From Shewanella yunxiaonensis (lineage in GTDB: Bacteria > Pseudomonadota > Gammaproteobacteria > Enterobacterales > Shewanellaceae), in assembly GCF_018223345.1 (NCBI RefSeq), contig NZ_CP073587.1, positions 903,001 to 967,000 on the forward strand: a DNA stretch of 64,000 nt, given 5' to 3'. How positions within the stretch are numbered: the stretch's first letter is position 1; each line of letters begins with the position of its first letter. The notes under the pieces were generated by a model. It was not told the origin of the DNA, searched no databases, and was given only the letters and a program-made list of their open reading frames with translations. The translations under genes and the position numbers were made by a program. Positions 8,472 to 16,977 of the stretch are shown here, one piece after another.

Positions 8472-9179
8472 TCAGGCTGGTTTTTGGCTGTAGTCTCGCG
8501 CGCCGAAGATAGCACTACCAATGCGCACCATCGTGGCACCATGTTCAACTGCCAGCTCCAGATCGTGGCTCATTCCCATTGAGAGAGTGTCAATAGGGGG
8601 AAATTCCTGTTGCAGTCGGGCATATAGCTGTTGCATCTGCTGAAACTCCGCTATGAGCTTCTCACCTTCCTCTGCGCTAGGAATAGTCATTAGACCGCGC
8701 AGCGTCAGCCGCGGCAGTTGGCTAATTTCATGCGCGAGACTCAGCATTTCCGCTTCACTGGTGATCCCGGATTTAGAGGTCTCACCACTGACATTAATCT
8801 GAATGCAGACATTCAATGGCGGTATTGCGGCGGGTCGTTGTTCGTTCAAACGCTGCGCAATTTTGCTGCGATCTATGGTATGCATCCATTGGAACAGTTC
8901 CGCGACTGGCCGACTTTTATTTGATTGCAGTGGTCCGATGAAGTGCCATTCAATGTCTGGATAGCGCGGCGCCAAATCTAGAATTTTTTGCTGGCCTTCC
9001 TGCACATAATTTTCGCCGAAACAGCGCTGGCCTGCGGCGTAAGCTGCTTCGATATCGGTGGCCGGTTTGGTTTTGCTAACTGCCAGCAATGTGATGTCAG
9101 CCGCTTGTCTTGAGCATTTCCCCGCCGCCTGTGCAATCCGGTGCTGGGCTAGCGCTAGTCTCTCTGCTATTGTTGTCAT
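8472..9179 (-). CDS. yggS: YggS family pyridoxal phosphate homeostasis protein
   Basis: A PLP-binding alanine-racemase-fold protein (PLPHP/COG0325) that buffers and delivers PLP and affects amino- and keto-acid balance. The start at 9179 gives 235 residues, matching the family; an upstream ATG would add 16 residues overlapping the divergent pilT start. The PLP lysine lies in LLAVSKTKPATDIEAAY. The FGENYVQEGQQK and EWHFIGPLQSNK motifs and the C-terminal SMGMSHDLELAVEHGATMVRIGSAIFG complete the signature. It is divergent from pilT, as in many gammaproteobacteria. Confidence 0.94.
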   Translation of the reverse strand: MTTIAERLALAQHRIAQAAGKCSRQAADITLLAVSKTKPATDIEAAYAAGQRCFGENYVQEGQQKILDLAPRYPDIEWHFIGPLQSNKSRPVAELFQWMHTIDRSKIAQRLNEQRPAAIPPLNVCIQINVSGETSKSGITSEAEMLSLAHEISQLPRLTLRGLMTIPSAEEGEKLIAEFQQMQQLYARLQQEFPPIDTLSMGMSHDLELAVEHGATMVRIGSAIFGARDYSQKPA

Positions 9180-9216
9180 GATGTTAATCTTTCGCTTGTA
9201 AGGGATATCCCGTTCT

Positions 9217-10254
9217 ATGGAAATCACTGAATTATTGGCTTTTAGTGTAAAGCATAACGCTTCGGACCTGCATCTGTCTTCCGGGGTGCCGCCATTGATC
9301 CGCGTTGATGGGGAAGTAAGAAAACTTAACGTACCAGAATTGAAGCATCAGGATGTGCATCGTCTGGTTTACGATATTATGAATGACAAACAGCGCAAGG
9401 ATTATGAAGAGCATTTGGAAATTGACTTTTCCTTTGAAGTGCCCAATCTGGCGCGTTTCAGGGTTAACGCCTTTAACCAGGCCCGTGGCGCGGCTGCTGT
9501 ATTTCGTACGATTCCCAGTGATATTCTGACACTGGAGCAACTGGGTGCTCCAGAAATCTTCAAAAAGATTTCCTCCTATCCGCGCGGTTTGGTTCTGGTA
9601 ACCGGACCAACCGGCTCCGGTAAAAGTACCACGCTGGCGGCAATGATTGACTATGTGAACAATAATCGTCATGACCATATTCTGACCATTGAAGACCCCA
9701 TCGAATTTGTCCATCAAACCAAGAACTGTCTGATTAACCAACGTGAAGTTCATCGCCATACATTGAGTTTTGCGGCGGCGCTGCGTAGCGCCTTGCGTGA
9801 AGACCCTGACGTGATCCTGGTGGGTGAAATGCGTGACCTGGAAACCATTCGCCTGGCGCTAACAGCCGCTGAAACCGGCCACTTAGTGTTTGGCACCTTG
9901 CATACGACTTCTGCTGCCAAAACTATTGACCGTGTGGTTGACGTATTCCCTGCGGGTGAAAAAGATATGGTGCGTACCATGTTGTCTGAATCATTGCAGG
10001 CCGTTATCTCGCAAACATTGATTAAGAAAATTGGTGGTGGTCGTGTCGCTGCCCACGAAATTATGATTGGTACTCCGGCGATCCGTAACCTTATCCGTGA
10101 GGATAAAGTGGCGCAGATGTATTCCGCAATTCAAACCGGTATGGCACATGGGATGCAGACGCTGGAGCAAAGCTTGCAGCAGCTGGTTGCCCGTAGTGTC
10201 ATCACGCGTGAAGATGCACTGTCTAAGAGTTCCAACAAACAACTGAACCTGTAA
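9217..10254 (+). CDS. pilT: Type IV pilus retraction ATPase PilT
   Basis: A 345-residue hexameric AAA+-like secretion ATPase that powers pilus depolymerisation, twitching and DNA uptake. The Walker A motif is GPTGSGKSTT near residue 130. The Asp box is ILTIEDPIEFVH, Walker B is DPDVILVGEMRDLET and the His box is ETGHLVFGTLHT. The C-terminal AIRNLIRE helix needed for retraction is intact. It is divergent from yggS and followed 9 bp later by pilU. Confidence 0.96.
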   Translation: MEITELLAFSVKHNASDLHLSSGVPPLIRVDGEVRKLNVPELKHQDVHRLVYDIMNDKQRKDYEEHLEIDFSFEVPNLARFRVNAFNQARGAAAVFRTIPSDILTLEQLGAPEIFKKISSYPRGLVLVTGPTGSGKSTTLAAMIDYVNNNRHDHILTIEDPIEFVHQTKNCLINQREVHRHTLSFAAALRSALREDPDVILVGEMRDLETIRLALTAAETGHLVFGTLHTTSAAKTIDRVVDVFPAGEKDMVRTMLSESLQAVISQTLIKKIGGGRVAAHEIMIGTPAIRNLIREDKVAQMYSAIQTGMAHGMQTLEQSLQQLVARSVITREDALSKSSNKQLNL

Positions 10255-10263
10255 GGAGTCGTG

Positions 10264-11376
10264 ATGGACGTCAGACCTTTTCTTGAGGAAATGGTAGCGC
10301 GCAAGGCCTCTGACCTATTTGTGACCGCTGGTTTTCCACCCAGTGCCAAGATTGATGGTGAGTTGCGACCATTGGCAGAAAACCCGTTCACAGCAGCACA
10401 AGCCCTGGAGTTTGTTGAGTCAATCATGTCGCCAGATAACAAAAAGGCGTTCCACGAAAGTAAAGAATGTAACTTTGCTATTGGCGTGAAAGGCTTGGGG
10501 CGTTTCAGGGTTAGTGCCTTTTGGCAGCGTGAAGCCGCAGGCTGCGTTATGCGACGTATTGAAATCCGCATTCCCACCATGGAAGAACTGAGTTTGCCAC
10601 CAATTCTGAAAGATTTGGTGATGAGCAAACGCGGTCTGGTCATCATGGTTGGGGGGACCGGTACCGGTAAGTCAACCTCGCTGGCCGCCCTGATTGGCTA
10701 TCGTAACGGCAACTCTAAAGGGCACATCCTGACCATCGAAGATCCGGTGGAATTTGTGCATCAGCATCGCAAGAGCATTATTACTCAGCGTGAGGTTGGT
10801 ATCGACACCGAATCGTTTGATGCGGCGCTGAAAAGCTCGCTGCGTCAGGCCCCGGATGTCATCCTGATCGGTGAGATCCGTAGTCAGGAAACCATGGAGT
10901 TTGCGCTGTCGTTTGCTGAAACCGGTCACTTGTGTATGGCAACCTTGCACGCCAACAACGCTAACCAGGCATTGGACCGTATTATGCACCTGGTGCCGGA
11001 AACTAAGCATCGGCAGTTGCTGTTTGACCTGTCGTTAAACCTGCGTGGCATTGTGGCGCAGCAATTGGTGCCTAAAGCCGATGGCAGTGGTCGTCGCGCT
11101 GCAATTGAGATTCTGATCAATACGCCACGTGTTGCCAGTATCATTCAGAACAACGAACTGCACCTGCTGAAAGAAACCATGGCTAAGTCGAATGAACAGG
11201 GCATGCAGACCTTCGACCAGGCGCTGTTTAAACTCTATAACGAAGGCGAGATCTCCTATGCGGATGCGCTGCGTCATGCCGACTCTCCAAACGATCTGCG
11301 CCTGATGATCAAACTGCAAAGTGGCACAACTGGATCGCAGGGGTCGATGGAAGGCGTTACGCTGGATATGGATTAA
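10264..11376 (+). CDS. pilU: PilT-dependent retraction ATPase PilU
   Basis: A 370-residue PilT paralogue that assists retraction under load in complex with PilT. The ATG at 10264 is preferred over the GTG at 10261 because the AGGAG at 10254-10258 then has workable spacing. The Walker A motif is GGTGTGKSTS. The Asp box, Walker B (DVILIGEIRSQET) and His box (ETGHLCMATLHA) are intact. As expected for PilU, the AIRNLIRE motif of PilT is replaced by a different sequence (AAIEILINTPRVASII). The C-terminal tail after residue about 340 is low complexity. Confidence 0.95.
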   Translation: MDVRPFLEEMVARKASDLFVTAGFPPSAKIDGELRPLAENPFTAAQALEFVESIMSPDNKKAFHESKECNFAIGVKGLGRFRVSAFWQREAAGCVMRRIEIRIPTMEELSLPPILKDLVMSKRGLVIMVGGTGTGKSTSLAALIGYRNGNSKGHILTIEDPVEFVHQHRKSIITQREVGIDTESFDAALKSSLRQAPDVILIGEIRSQETMEFALSFAETGHLCMATLHANNANQALDRIMHLVPETKHRQLLFDLSLNLRGIVAQQLVPKADGSGRRAAIEILINTPRVASIIQNNELHLLKETMAKSNEQGMQTFDQALFKLYNEGEISYADALRHADSPNDLRLMIKLQSGTTGSQGSMEGVTLDMD

Positions 11377-11400
11377 GCAAGTTTTTGTATGACTATGATA

Positions 11401-11423
11401 AAGGCGCCGTATGGCGCCTTTTG
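11401..11423 (+). terminator. Intrinsic terminator after pilTU
   Basis: An AAGGCGCC/GGCGCCTT stem with a GTAT loop and T-rich tail, 24 bp after the pilU stop. Confidence 0.85.
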
Positions 11424-11503
11424 CTTTTAATCGGCAAATTCGCTCTAAATATGACTTTTTGATAAAATATTGCACCGTTTTTTATTGAAAACGGAGAAAA
11501 ATG

Positions 11504-12601
11504 ATGAAAATCAGGAAAAAGGTGCTTGTTGCAGTGGCAGTGCTGGAGGTTGCCTTTCCGGTTTTGGCGGTACCTGTTTCCGATGATTTAGATATTGGTG
11601 GTGCCGTGCGTCTCAACTATGGCTGGAAAGATTATGATAATGACGCCAAGTTGGAATTTGAACTGTTCAGAGCTGATATTAACTATGATGATGGTCAGTT
11701 GTTCGCATCAGCGCAGTATCGTTGGTATCAAGTTCAGAATGTGATCCACCATGCCTGGATGGGTTACAAATTCTCAGACAATGCCTCTGTAAAAGTGGGG
11801 GTTACCCAAGTGCCATTCGGGTTATTACCCTACGCCTCTCATTCATTCTGGTTCGGCAGTACTTATTATCTAGGATTGGAAGATGATTATGATGCAGGTG
11901 TTCACTGGCAATATGAACAGGATGGCTGGCGCTACGATGTGGCGTATTTCGCCAATGATGAATACGGTGATGGTAGCCGCTTTAAGCGTTATTCCTTTGA
12001 TACAGCAACTACGGCGGCAAGGCCTTATGAGGAAGCCGGTCAGCTCAATGGCCGCATTGAGCACAGCTTCAGCAGCGGTGACATCCACCACACACTTGGC
12101 GCCTCATTACAGCTAAATCGGTTTGATTACCAGCCGGTAGCGGGCGGGGCGACCGGTAGTGACACTGACGGATATGCCGCGGCCATTCATTGGCAACTGG
12201 ATTGGCATAGTTGGCAAACCCAATTGCAATACATTCACTACGATTACAACATGCCGGATGAGCGCATGGCCATGTCGGCATTTGCATACCCGTTTGAAAT
12301 CGCCGCCAAAGCAGACGTTGTTACTACTAACCTGTCACGCAGCATAGAGGTTAGTTGGGGCGCTATCTCCAACATCACCTGCTATAACGATTTCACCCAT
12401 ACTGTGGTTTCTGGCACCGGATTAAAAAACTCTCTCCAAAATGTCACTGGATGCGCAGTGACGGCAGGTAAGTTCTATACCTATGTCGACTGGATTGCCG
12501 GGAAAAATATGTGGTTTGATGGCGGTTCAGGGATAGGAATTGATGAGGGTGTCGATGGGTGGCACTCACGTCTGAATATCAATATCGGATGGTATTTCTG
12601 A
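11504..12601 (+). CDS. Porin-like outer membrane beta-barrel protein
   Basis: A 365-residue exported protein. The N-terminus KIRKKVLVAVAVLEVAFPVLA is a signal peptide. The rest is rich in alternating aromatic and polar strands (LRADINYDD-like, YRWYQVQNVIHHAWMGYKF, HWQYEQDGWRYDVAYF) and ends in the barrel signature NINIGWYF with terminal Phe. It resembles a phosphate-selective-porin-type (OprP/O) fold, but substrate cannot be inferred. The ATG at 11504 has better spacing to GGAG (11493-11496) than the adjacent ATG at 11501. It is flanked by terminators and appears monocistronic. Confidence 0.72.
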   Translation: MKIRKKVLVAVAVLEVAFPVLAVPVSDDLDIGGAVRLNYGWKDYDNDAKLEFELFRADINYDDGQLFASAQYRWYQVQNVIHHAWMGYKFSDNASVKVGVTQVPFGLLPYASHSFWFGSTYYLGLEDDYDAGVHWQYEQDGWRYDVAYFANDEYGDGSRFKRYSFDTATTAARPYEEAGQLNGRIEHSFSSGDIHHTLGASLQLNRFDYQPVAGGATGSDTDGYAAAIHWQLDWHSWQTQLQYIHYDYNMPDERMAMSAFAYPFEIAAKADVVTTNLSRSIEVSWGAISNITCYNDFTHTVVSGTGLKNSLQNVTGCAVTAGKFYTYVDWIAGKNMWFDGGSGIGIDEGVDGWHSRLNINIGWYF

Positions 12602-12676
12602 CGCTGGCAGCGATGTTTTGTGCTAGTTTGATGAGGTGACGGGTTCTGTCAGTAAAAAAGCGTAAAGGAACTGAAG

Positions 12677-13231
12677 ATGAAGGGAAAAATCGCCTTGTTG
12701 TTATCACTGATGCTGCTGTCTGTATCTGCCGCGGCGGCTCAGTGTCCGAGTTATCTTAATCTTAAATTACGTAAACTCCACTCACAGGAAATGGTAGATT
12801 TGTGTGCATTGACTGACGGAAAGCCGGTGTTGATCGTTAATACGGCCAGTCATTGTGGCTTTACTCCGCAGTTTAAAGGATTGGAGGCACTGCATGAGAA
12901 ATATCGAGATAAAGGTCTGGTGGTGATAGGTTTCCCATCCAATGACTTTTTTCAGGAAGAAAAGCAGGAACAGGATACCGCCAAGATCTGCTATATCAAC
13001 TATGGTGTAAAGTTCACCATGTTGGCGACCTCATCAGTTAAGGGCCGCCAGGTGAATCCGGTTTTTGCCTATCTGAATAGTCAGACAGGCGAACCTAAGT
13101 GGAATTTTTTCAAGTATTTGGTGAGTGCTGATGGCAAATCTGTGCAGCGATTCAGCTCGCGTGTTACGCCAGACAGCCCTGAGTTGACTGATGCTATCGA
13201 CAAGCTATTGGCGACACCGGCATCTAACTGA
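12677..13231 (+). CDS. Exported glutathione peroxidase family protein
   Basis: A 184-residue peroxidase of the glutathione-peroxidase/BtuE fold with a signal peptide (MKGKIALLLSLMLLSVSAAAA), so it is probably periplasmic. The catalytic Cys is at residue 60 in VNTASHCGFTPQ (Cys, not Sec). The second block, normally FPCNQFGxQEP, is GFPSNDFFQEEK, which lacks the Cys and the usual Gln. The KWNFFKYLV block with the catalytic Trp and Asn is intact. Loss of the second-block Cys may alter the resolving mechanism. Likely role: removal of peroxides in the envelope. Confidence 0.87.
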   Translation: MKGKIALLLSLMLLSVSAAAAQCPSYLNLKLRKLHSQEMVDLCALTDGKPVLIVNTASHCGFTPQFKGLEALHEKYRDKGLVVIGFPSNDFFQEEKQEQDTAKICYINYGVKFTMLATSSVKGRQVNPVFAYLNSQTGEPKWNFFKYLVSADGKSVQRFSSRVTPDSPELTDAIDKLLATPASN

Positions 13232-13244
13232 AAGCGTGGCGAAT

Positions 13245-13272
13245 AAAAAAGCGGTTAATTGACCGCTTTTTT
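13245..13272. terminator. Bidirectional terminator between GPx gene and ruvX
   Basis: A GCGGT/ACCGC stem, extended by A6/T6 flanks, lies between convergent genes and reads as an intrinsic terminator in both directions. Confidence 0.85.
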
Positions 13273-13288
13273 CATGGAAGCGTCATCA

Positions 13289-13705
13289 TCAGTACTGATT
13301 TTCAAAAAAGCTTTCAATTATCAGCACGGCAGAAACGGCATCAACTTTACTTTTCCCCAATGCCTTAAAGCCGCCTAATTCGAACAGTCTGGCTTTGGCA
13401 TCAGTGGTGGTCAGCCGCTCATCCTGGGTTGCCACTGCCACACCGAAACGACCATGGATGCGATTGGCAAATTTGCGCGCTCGCTGCGTCATCTCCTGTT
13501 CAGTGCCGTCCATATTTAGCGGCAAACCAACCACTACCATGTCAGGTTGCCACTCCTGTAACAGTGCCTCAATCAGGTTCCAGTCCGGGACACCATCATT
13601 TGCTTTTAGCGATAACAAGGGTTGAGCACTGCCAGTAATTTCCTGACCAACGGCGACCCCAATACTTTTGGTCCCAAAATCAAAACCGAGAATTGTTTTG
13701 CTCAT
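13289..13705 (-). CDS. ruvX: Putative pre-16S rRNA nuclease RuvX/YqgF
   Basis: A 138-residue RNase H-fold protein, the same length as E. coli YqgF, implicated in 16S rRNA 5'-end processing and related to Holliday-junction resolvases. Visible motifs are [14 protein letters not shown] (first catalytic Asp), [14 protein letters not shown] and [12 protein letters not shown] (acidic DER). The ATG at 13705 overlaps the yqgE stop by one base (TGATG); a TTG three bases upstream is less likely. The yqgE-ruvX pair is a conserved operon. Confidence 0.94.
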   Translation of the reverse strand: MSKTILGFDFGTKSIGVAVGQEITGSAQPLLSLKANDGVPDWNLIEALLQEWQPDMVVVGLPLNMDGTEQEMTQRARKFANRIHGRFGVAVATQDERLTTTDAKARLFELGGFKALGKSKVDAVSAVLIIESFFENQY

Positions 13706-14265
13706 CAAGCATGACCTACATCGCCGGACATCTGCCAGGCATTAAATCCCAAAGTATTGGTGGCTTTTTCCCAGCGATCTTCAAAGGGAGTGTTGAATAG
13801 AATTTCTTCTGTGGCCGGGATGGTTAACCAGGAGTTTTCAGCCAATTCCTGTTCAAGTTGGTCTCGGCTCCAGCCGGCATAGCCTAATACCACTAAAAAA
13901 TGCTGCGGGGCTTTGGGCGTGCCCAAGGCTGCCAGAATATCCCGAGACGTGGTCAGCATCAGCTCATCAGAGACATTACTACTGTTCGCCCAGTGTGGTT
14001 GGGCACTATGCAGGACAAAGCCGCGCTCGGGATTCACCGGGCCACCCACCAGTACCTGATTTTCCAGCGTGGGCAATAAATGCGGAGAATCTTTCAGATC
14101 CAGTTGCGCCAGCAGTTCCTGAACATCGAGGCCGATAGGACGATTGACCATCAGCCCCATGGCGCCTTTGGCGTCATGTTCACAAATATAAATCAGTGAA
14201 CGTTCAAAAAATGTGTCGTTCAGTGAGGGCATGGCAATAAGAAAATGGTTTTGCAAACTGTCCAT
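13705..14265 (-). CDS. yqgE: YqgE/AlgH family protein
   Basis: A 186-residue UPF0301/AlgH protein, near the E. coli length of 187. Conserved blocks are [59 protein letters not shown] and [19 protein letters not shown]; each is an excerpt of the family pattern. Function is unsettled, and the name AlgH comes from an alginate phenotype in Pseudomonas. It is translationally coupled to ruvX. Confidence 0.94.
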   Translation of the reverse strand: MDSLQNHFLIAMPSLNDTFFERSLIYICEHDAKGAMGLMVNRPIGLDVQELLAQLDLKDSPHLLPTLENQVLVGGPVNPERGFVLHSAQPHWANSSNVSDELMLTTSRDILAALGTPKAPQHFLVVLGYAGWSRDQLEQELAENSWLTIPATEEILFNTPFEDRWEKATNTLGFNAWQMSGDVGHA

Positions 14266-14290
14266 TCAACGACTCCTGGTTTGATGTTTG

Positions 14291-14620
14291 TTAGCCACCG
14301 GCCAGCTTCACTTGATAACCGATTTTTTCCAGCAGAGATTTAAGTTGCTCACGGTTATCTGTCTGAATTTCGATAGTAAACTCCTTTACCGTACCACCAC
14401 AACCACATTGCTTCTTAAGTTTTTGTGCCAGAGCTTTCAAGGCGTCAGTATCTAAAGCTAATCCGGTAATCACCGAAACCCCTTTACCTTTTCGGCCTTT
14501 ACTGTCGCGATGGATGCGTACGATGCCATCTCCCTGAGGGAGCTCCTGCGTCGGTGTGGCCTCTTTTATGCGGCCCTTATCTGTACTGTAGACCAACGTT
14601 ACATTAGGGTCAGTTTTCAT
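14291..14620 (-). CDS. yciH: SUI1/eIF1-like protein YciH
   Basis: A 109-residue bacterial SUI1-domain protein, one residue longer than E. coli YciH. It is related to eukaryotic eIF1 and may modulate start-codon selection or translation under stress. The SUI1 core is clear: DGIVRIHRDSKGRKGKGVSV, LKKQCGCGGTVKEFTIEIQ and LLEKIGYQVKLAGG. It is 25 bp upstream of yqgE on the same strand and may be co-transcribed with it. Confidence 0.93.
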   Translation of the reverse strand: MKTDPNVTLVYSTDKGRIKEATPTQELPQGDGIVRIHRDSKGRKGKGVSVITGLALDTDALKALAQKLKKQCGCGGTVKEFTIEIQTDNREQLKSLLEKIGYQVKLAGG

Positions 14621-14703
14621 GACGATATTCCTAGCGCTATCATGCTGACAGTCTAACAGATTTGAATAGCGCTCCCATAGTTAACAGTATGGTGCACTGG
14701 GAT

Positions 14704-14732
14704 AAAAAAGGACCACCAGTAGTTGGTGGTCC
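14704..14732 (-). terminator. Terminator hairpin downstream of small membrane protein gene
   Basis: A perfect 9-bp GGACCACCA/TGGTGGTCC stem with loop GTAGT. Read on the minus strand it is followed by a T run (A residues at 14704-14709), about 80 bp beyond the stop of the gene at 14812-15138. Confidence 0.8.
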
Positions 14733-14736
14733 TAAA

Positions 14737-14768
14737 ACTGATTTTATGTGCAGGGATATAAAATCAGT
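14737..14768. repeat. Second 11-bp perfect inverted repeat
   Basis: ACTGATTTTAT at 14737-14747 and its complement ATAAAATCAGT at 14758-14768 flank a 10-nt loop. It has no T run, sits directly beside the terminator hairpin, and may stabilise the transcript 3' end or be a pausing structure. Confidence 0.6.
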
Positions 14769-14811
14769 GTTAGCGGTCTCACTTATCAAGAGCTGGCTAA
14801 AGTGATGGCGG

Positions 14812-15138
14812 TTATCCCCAGATGGTGCCAAGTAACACCGAAATCATAGATAGCAGTGCGCTAGGTAATACCCAATAACGCCAGCGGGGAATGAGCATGG
14901 TCAATGGCGTTGCGACAAAGCCAATGGCGGCCAGACTAAAGAAGGAGAAGTTAGTGGTAAACAGATGCCATGATAACCAGCACAGTATCGCTAATGGTAA
15001 CAGTAACCATGCTTTATGCGGATTAAGGGACGCTAATCCCGGCATATGAATGCCGTCAGCTTCAGGGGTTAGGCGCGTTTCTACGGTAACTAATAGCAAG
15101 CATGCTACGATCAAACTACATACGAACCAGATCATCAT
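14812..15138 (-). CDS. Small multi-pass membrane protein, Fur-box associated
   Basis: A 108-residue hydrophobic protein with three to four predicted membrane helices (for example MMIWFVCSLIVACLLLV and AWLLLPLAILCWLSWHLF). I do not recognise a named family. The start at 15138, the first of two adjacent ATGs, is chosen because a strong AGGGGGAAG ribosome binding site lies just upstream; the longer frame starting at 15177 would run through the Fur-like operator. That operator, 24 bp upstream, suggests iron-responsive expression, so a role in iron or metal handling is an inference only. Confidence 0.7.
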   Translation of the reverse strand: MMIWFVCSLIVACLLLVTVETRLTPEADGIHMPGLASLNPHKAWLLLPLAILCWLSWHLFTTNFSFFSLAAIGFVATPLTMLIPRWRYWVLPSALLSMISVLLGTIWG

Positions 15139-15161
15139 AACTTCCCCCTGATTTTTGGTAA

Positions 15162-15176
15162 TGATAACTATTATCA
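15162..15176. promoter_or_regulatory. Fur-box-like operator
   Basis: TGATAACTATTATCA matches the 7-1-7 Fur consensus TGATAATNATTATCA at all but one specified base. It is a dyad placed just upstream of the minus-strand start at 15138, where it could block a promoter. The plus-strand gene at 15310 is 134 bp away and a less likely target. Confidence 0.75.
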
Positions 15177-15309
15177 TTTAAATGTGGTACAAGGTCAACT
15201 CAGACAAAATTATTGGTGATTTTTAAAAGGTTGTTGTTTAGTGCACTGAAATGTAAGCTGTTTAATACATAACGAGCGTTGTTAAAACGCGGGAAACAGG
15301 TGATATCCC

Positions 15310-15870
15310 ATGAAAAAACTCATTTTTGCAGCATTAGTCTTATTGATAGGCGGCTGTAGTTCCCTGAATACCGGCTGGGACTATAACCCTGAAGTTAATT
15401 TTACCCAGTACAAACATTACGCTTGGGTACCTGCGACGAAAGAGGCCAGTGCTCAGTATCAATTGAATGGATTGTTGGATCAGCGGGTACGTGAAGCGGT
15501 AGACGCTGATCTGGCGCGTAAAGGCTACATTAAGGTGGATGCAAAAGATGCAGATGTCTTAGTGAACTATCTGACTAAGCTGGATAAGCGTTATAAAGTG
15601 GACAGTATCAATACCAGTTTGGGCTACAGTCCGTTTTGGGGGCCTCATTGGTATTTTGGTGGCTCGTTGCAGAACAATACCCAGGTAAAAGAATATGACG
15701 TTGGTACATTGATTATCGATATGGTCGATGCCAAAACGAATAAACTGGTTTGGCGTGGCACTGCTAACGGTGTGATCCGCGATTACAAAACGCCGCAACA
15801 GCGCATTGCCAAGATGAATGAAGCGGTAGTCGGTGTACTGAATAACTTCCCGCCTAAACCTGAAAAATAA
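15310..15870 (+). CDS. DUF4136 lipoprotein
   Basis: A 186-residue predicted lipoprotein. The N-terminus KKLIFAALVLLIGGCSS is a lipoprotein signal with cleavage before Cys16. The mature part shows the DUF4136 pattern: the Tyr/Trp-rich YKHYAWVPATKE near the start, the VNYLTKLDKRYKV segment, GTLIIDMVDAKTNKLVWRGTA and a C-terminal VGVLNNFPPK. The family is periplasmic or outer-membrane anchored with unknown function. It appears monocistronic and is followed by a terminator. Confidence 0.88.
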   Translation: MKKLIFAALVLLIGGCSSLNTGWDYNPEVNFTQYKHYAWVPATKEASAQYQLNGLLDQRVREAVDADLARKGYIKVDAKDADVLVNYLTKLDKRYKVDSINTSLGYSPFWGPHWYFGGSLQNNTQVKEYDVGTLIIDMVDAKTNKLVWRGTANGVIRDYKTPQQRIAKMNEAVVGVLNNFPPKPEK

Positions 15871-15891
15871 CGCGGTTATAGCTTAAATTTG

Positions 15892-15917
15892 AAAGGTGAC
15901 CTTTGTGTCACTTTTTT
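15892..15917 (+). terminator. Intrinsic terminator after DUF4136 gene
   Basis: A GGTGAC/GTCACT stem extended by A-T pairs, followed by six T residues, 21 bp after the stop. Confidence 0.75.
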
Positions 15918-16090
15918 GTGGGGGTTATTGACTGCATTTGTAGCACGTCAGAATACGAATTCTGGATGCAAGCTACTGCACAAAAGGGTATCTTGTTGTG
16001 TGATGAATCAAGGATGAATGGTTTACAGGGACGCCGCTGGCTGCAGTGCTGGGTCAACACACATTAGTAATACTAAAAGGGAGTATGTGA

Positions 16091-16918
16091 ATGGACAACA
16101 TCGAAGAGTTAATGAAGCAAGTGCCAGAGTTGGTGGCAGTTTACGGCCTCAAAATTCTGTTGGCGCTGGTGATTTTCTTCGTTGGTAAGTATTTTTCCGG
16201 CGTTGCCAAAAAAATCACTGAGCGACTGCTGACAAGCCGCAAAGTCGATAAGACTGTTTCCTCCTTTGTGGCAAATATGGCCTGGGCGGTAGTCTTTACT
16301 TTTACTATCATTGCCACTCTCGGACAGGTTGGCATTCAAACCGCGTCTTTAGTGGCGGTATTAGGTGCCGCCGGTTTAGCTGTCGGTTTGGCGTTGCAGG
16401 GGTCGCTGTCTAATTTCGCTGCTGGGGTGTTATTGGTGATGTTTCGTCCCTGTCGTGTCGGTGATTACATTGAAGCGGGCGGCGTTGCCGGTATTGTTGA
16501 TGAAATTACCATTTTTGCGACCCGATTGAAGAGTCCCGATAACAAGGTGATTACCGTCCCGAACTCTGCAATTATGAATGGCAGCATCGTTAACTATTCT
16601 ATGATGGATAAGCGCCGTCTGGATTTGACCATTGGCGTGTCATACGATGCAGATATCCGTAAAACCAAGCAGTTACTGTGCGACATTCTTGAAGGTAATG
16701 CTAAGGTCCTGAAAGATCCTGCTTATACCGTTGGTTTAGTGGCACTCGGTGATTCCTCCGTTAATTTTGTTGTACGTCCCTGGGTGAATGCTGCCGATTA
16801 CTGGCCAGCCCACTTTGAGTTGATGGAACAGATCAAACTCGCATTGGATGAGAATGGTATCGGTATTCCTTATCCGCAAATGGATGTGCATATCAAAGAG
16901 ATGCCAGTCAAAGAATAA
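16091..16918 (+). CDS. mscS: Small-conductance mechanosensitive channel MscS
   Basis: A 275-residue MscS, close to the 286 of E. coli. It is a homoheptameric inner-membrane channel that opens on membrane tension to release osmolytes. Three N-terminal membrane helices are followed by the glycine/alanine-rich pore helix (GAAGLAVGLALQGSLSNFAA). The beta domain shows RVGDYIEAGGVAGIVDEI and VITVPNSAIMNGSIVNYS. The C-terminal alpha-beta vestibule ends in IPYPQMDVHI. Upstream AAGGGAG is the ribosome binding site, and a terminator follows. Confidence 0.95.
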   Translation: MDNIEELMKQVPELVAVYGLKILLALVIFFVGKYFSGVAKKITERLLTSRKVDKTVSSFVANMAWAVVFTFTIIATLGQVGIQTASLVAVLGAAGLAVGLALQGSLSNFAAGVLLVMFRPCRVGDYIEAGGVAGIVDEITIFATRLKSPDNKVITVPNSAIMNGSIVNYSMMDKRRLDLTIGVSYDADIRKTKQLLCDILEGNAKVLKDPAYTVGLVALGDSSVNFVVRPWVNAADYWPAHFELMEQIKLALDENGIGIPYPQMDVHIKEMPVKE

Positions 16919-16927
16919 AACTGCCAG

Positions 16928-16954
16928 AAGGCCGGCTTAATGTCGGCCTTTTTG
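16928..16954 (+). terminator. Intrinsic terminator after mscS
   Basis: An AAGGCCG/CGGCCTT stem followed by TTTT, 10 bp after the mscS stop and 24 bp before the tpx start. Confidence 0.85.
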
Positions 16955-16977
16955 CTTGTAAATGAAGGGAGAGCGTT

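Noticed and set aside
14640..14831. 63-residue minus-strand frame
   Set aside because: It spans the terminator hairpin and second inverted repeat and overlaps the end of the membrane protein gene.
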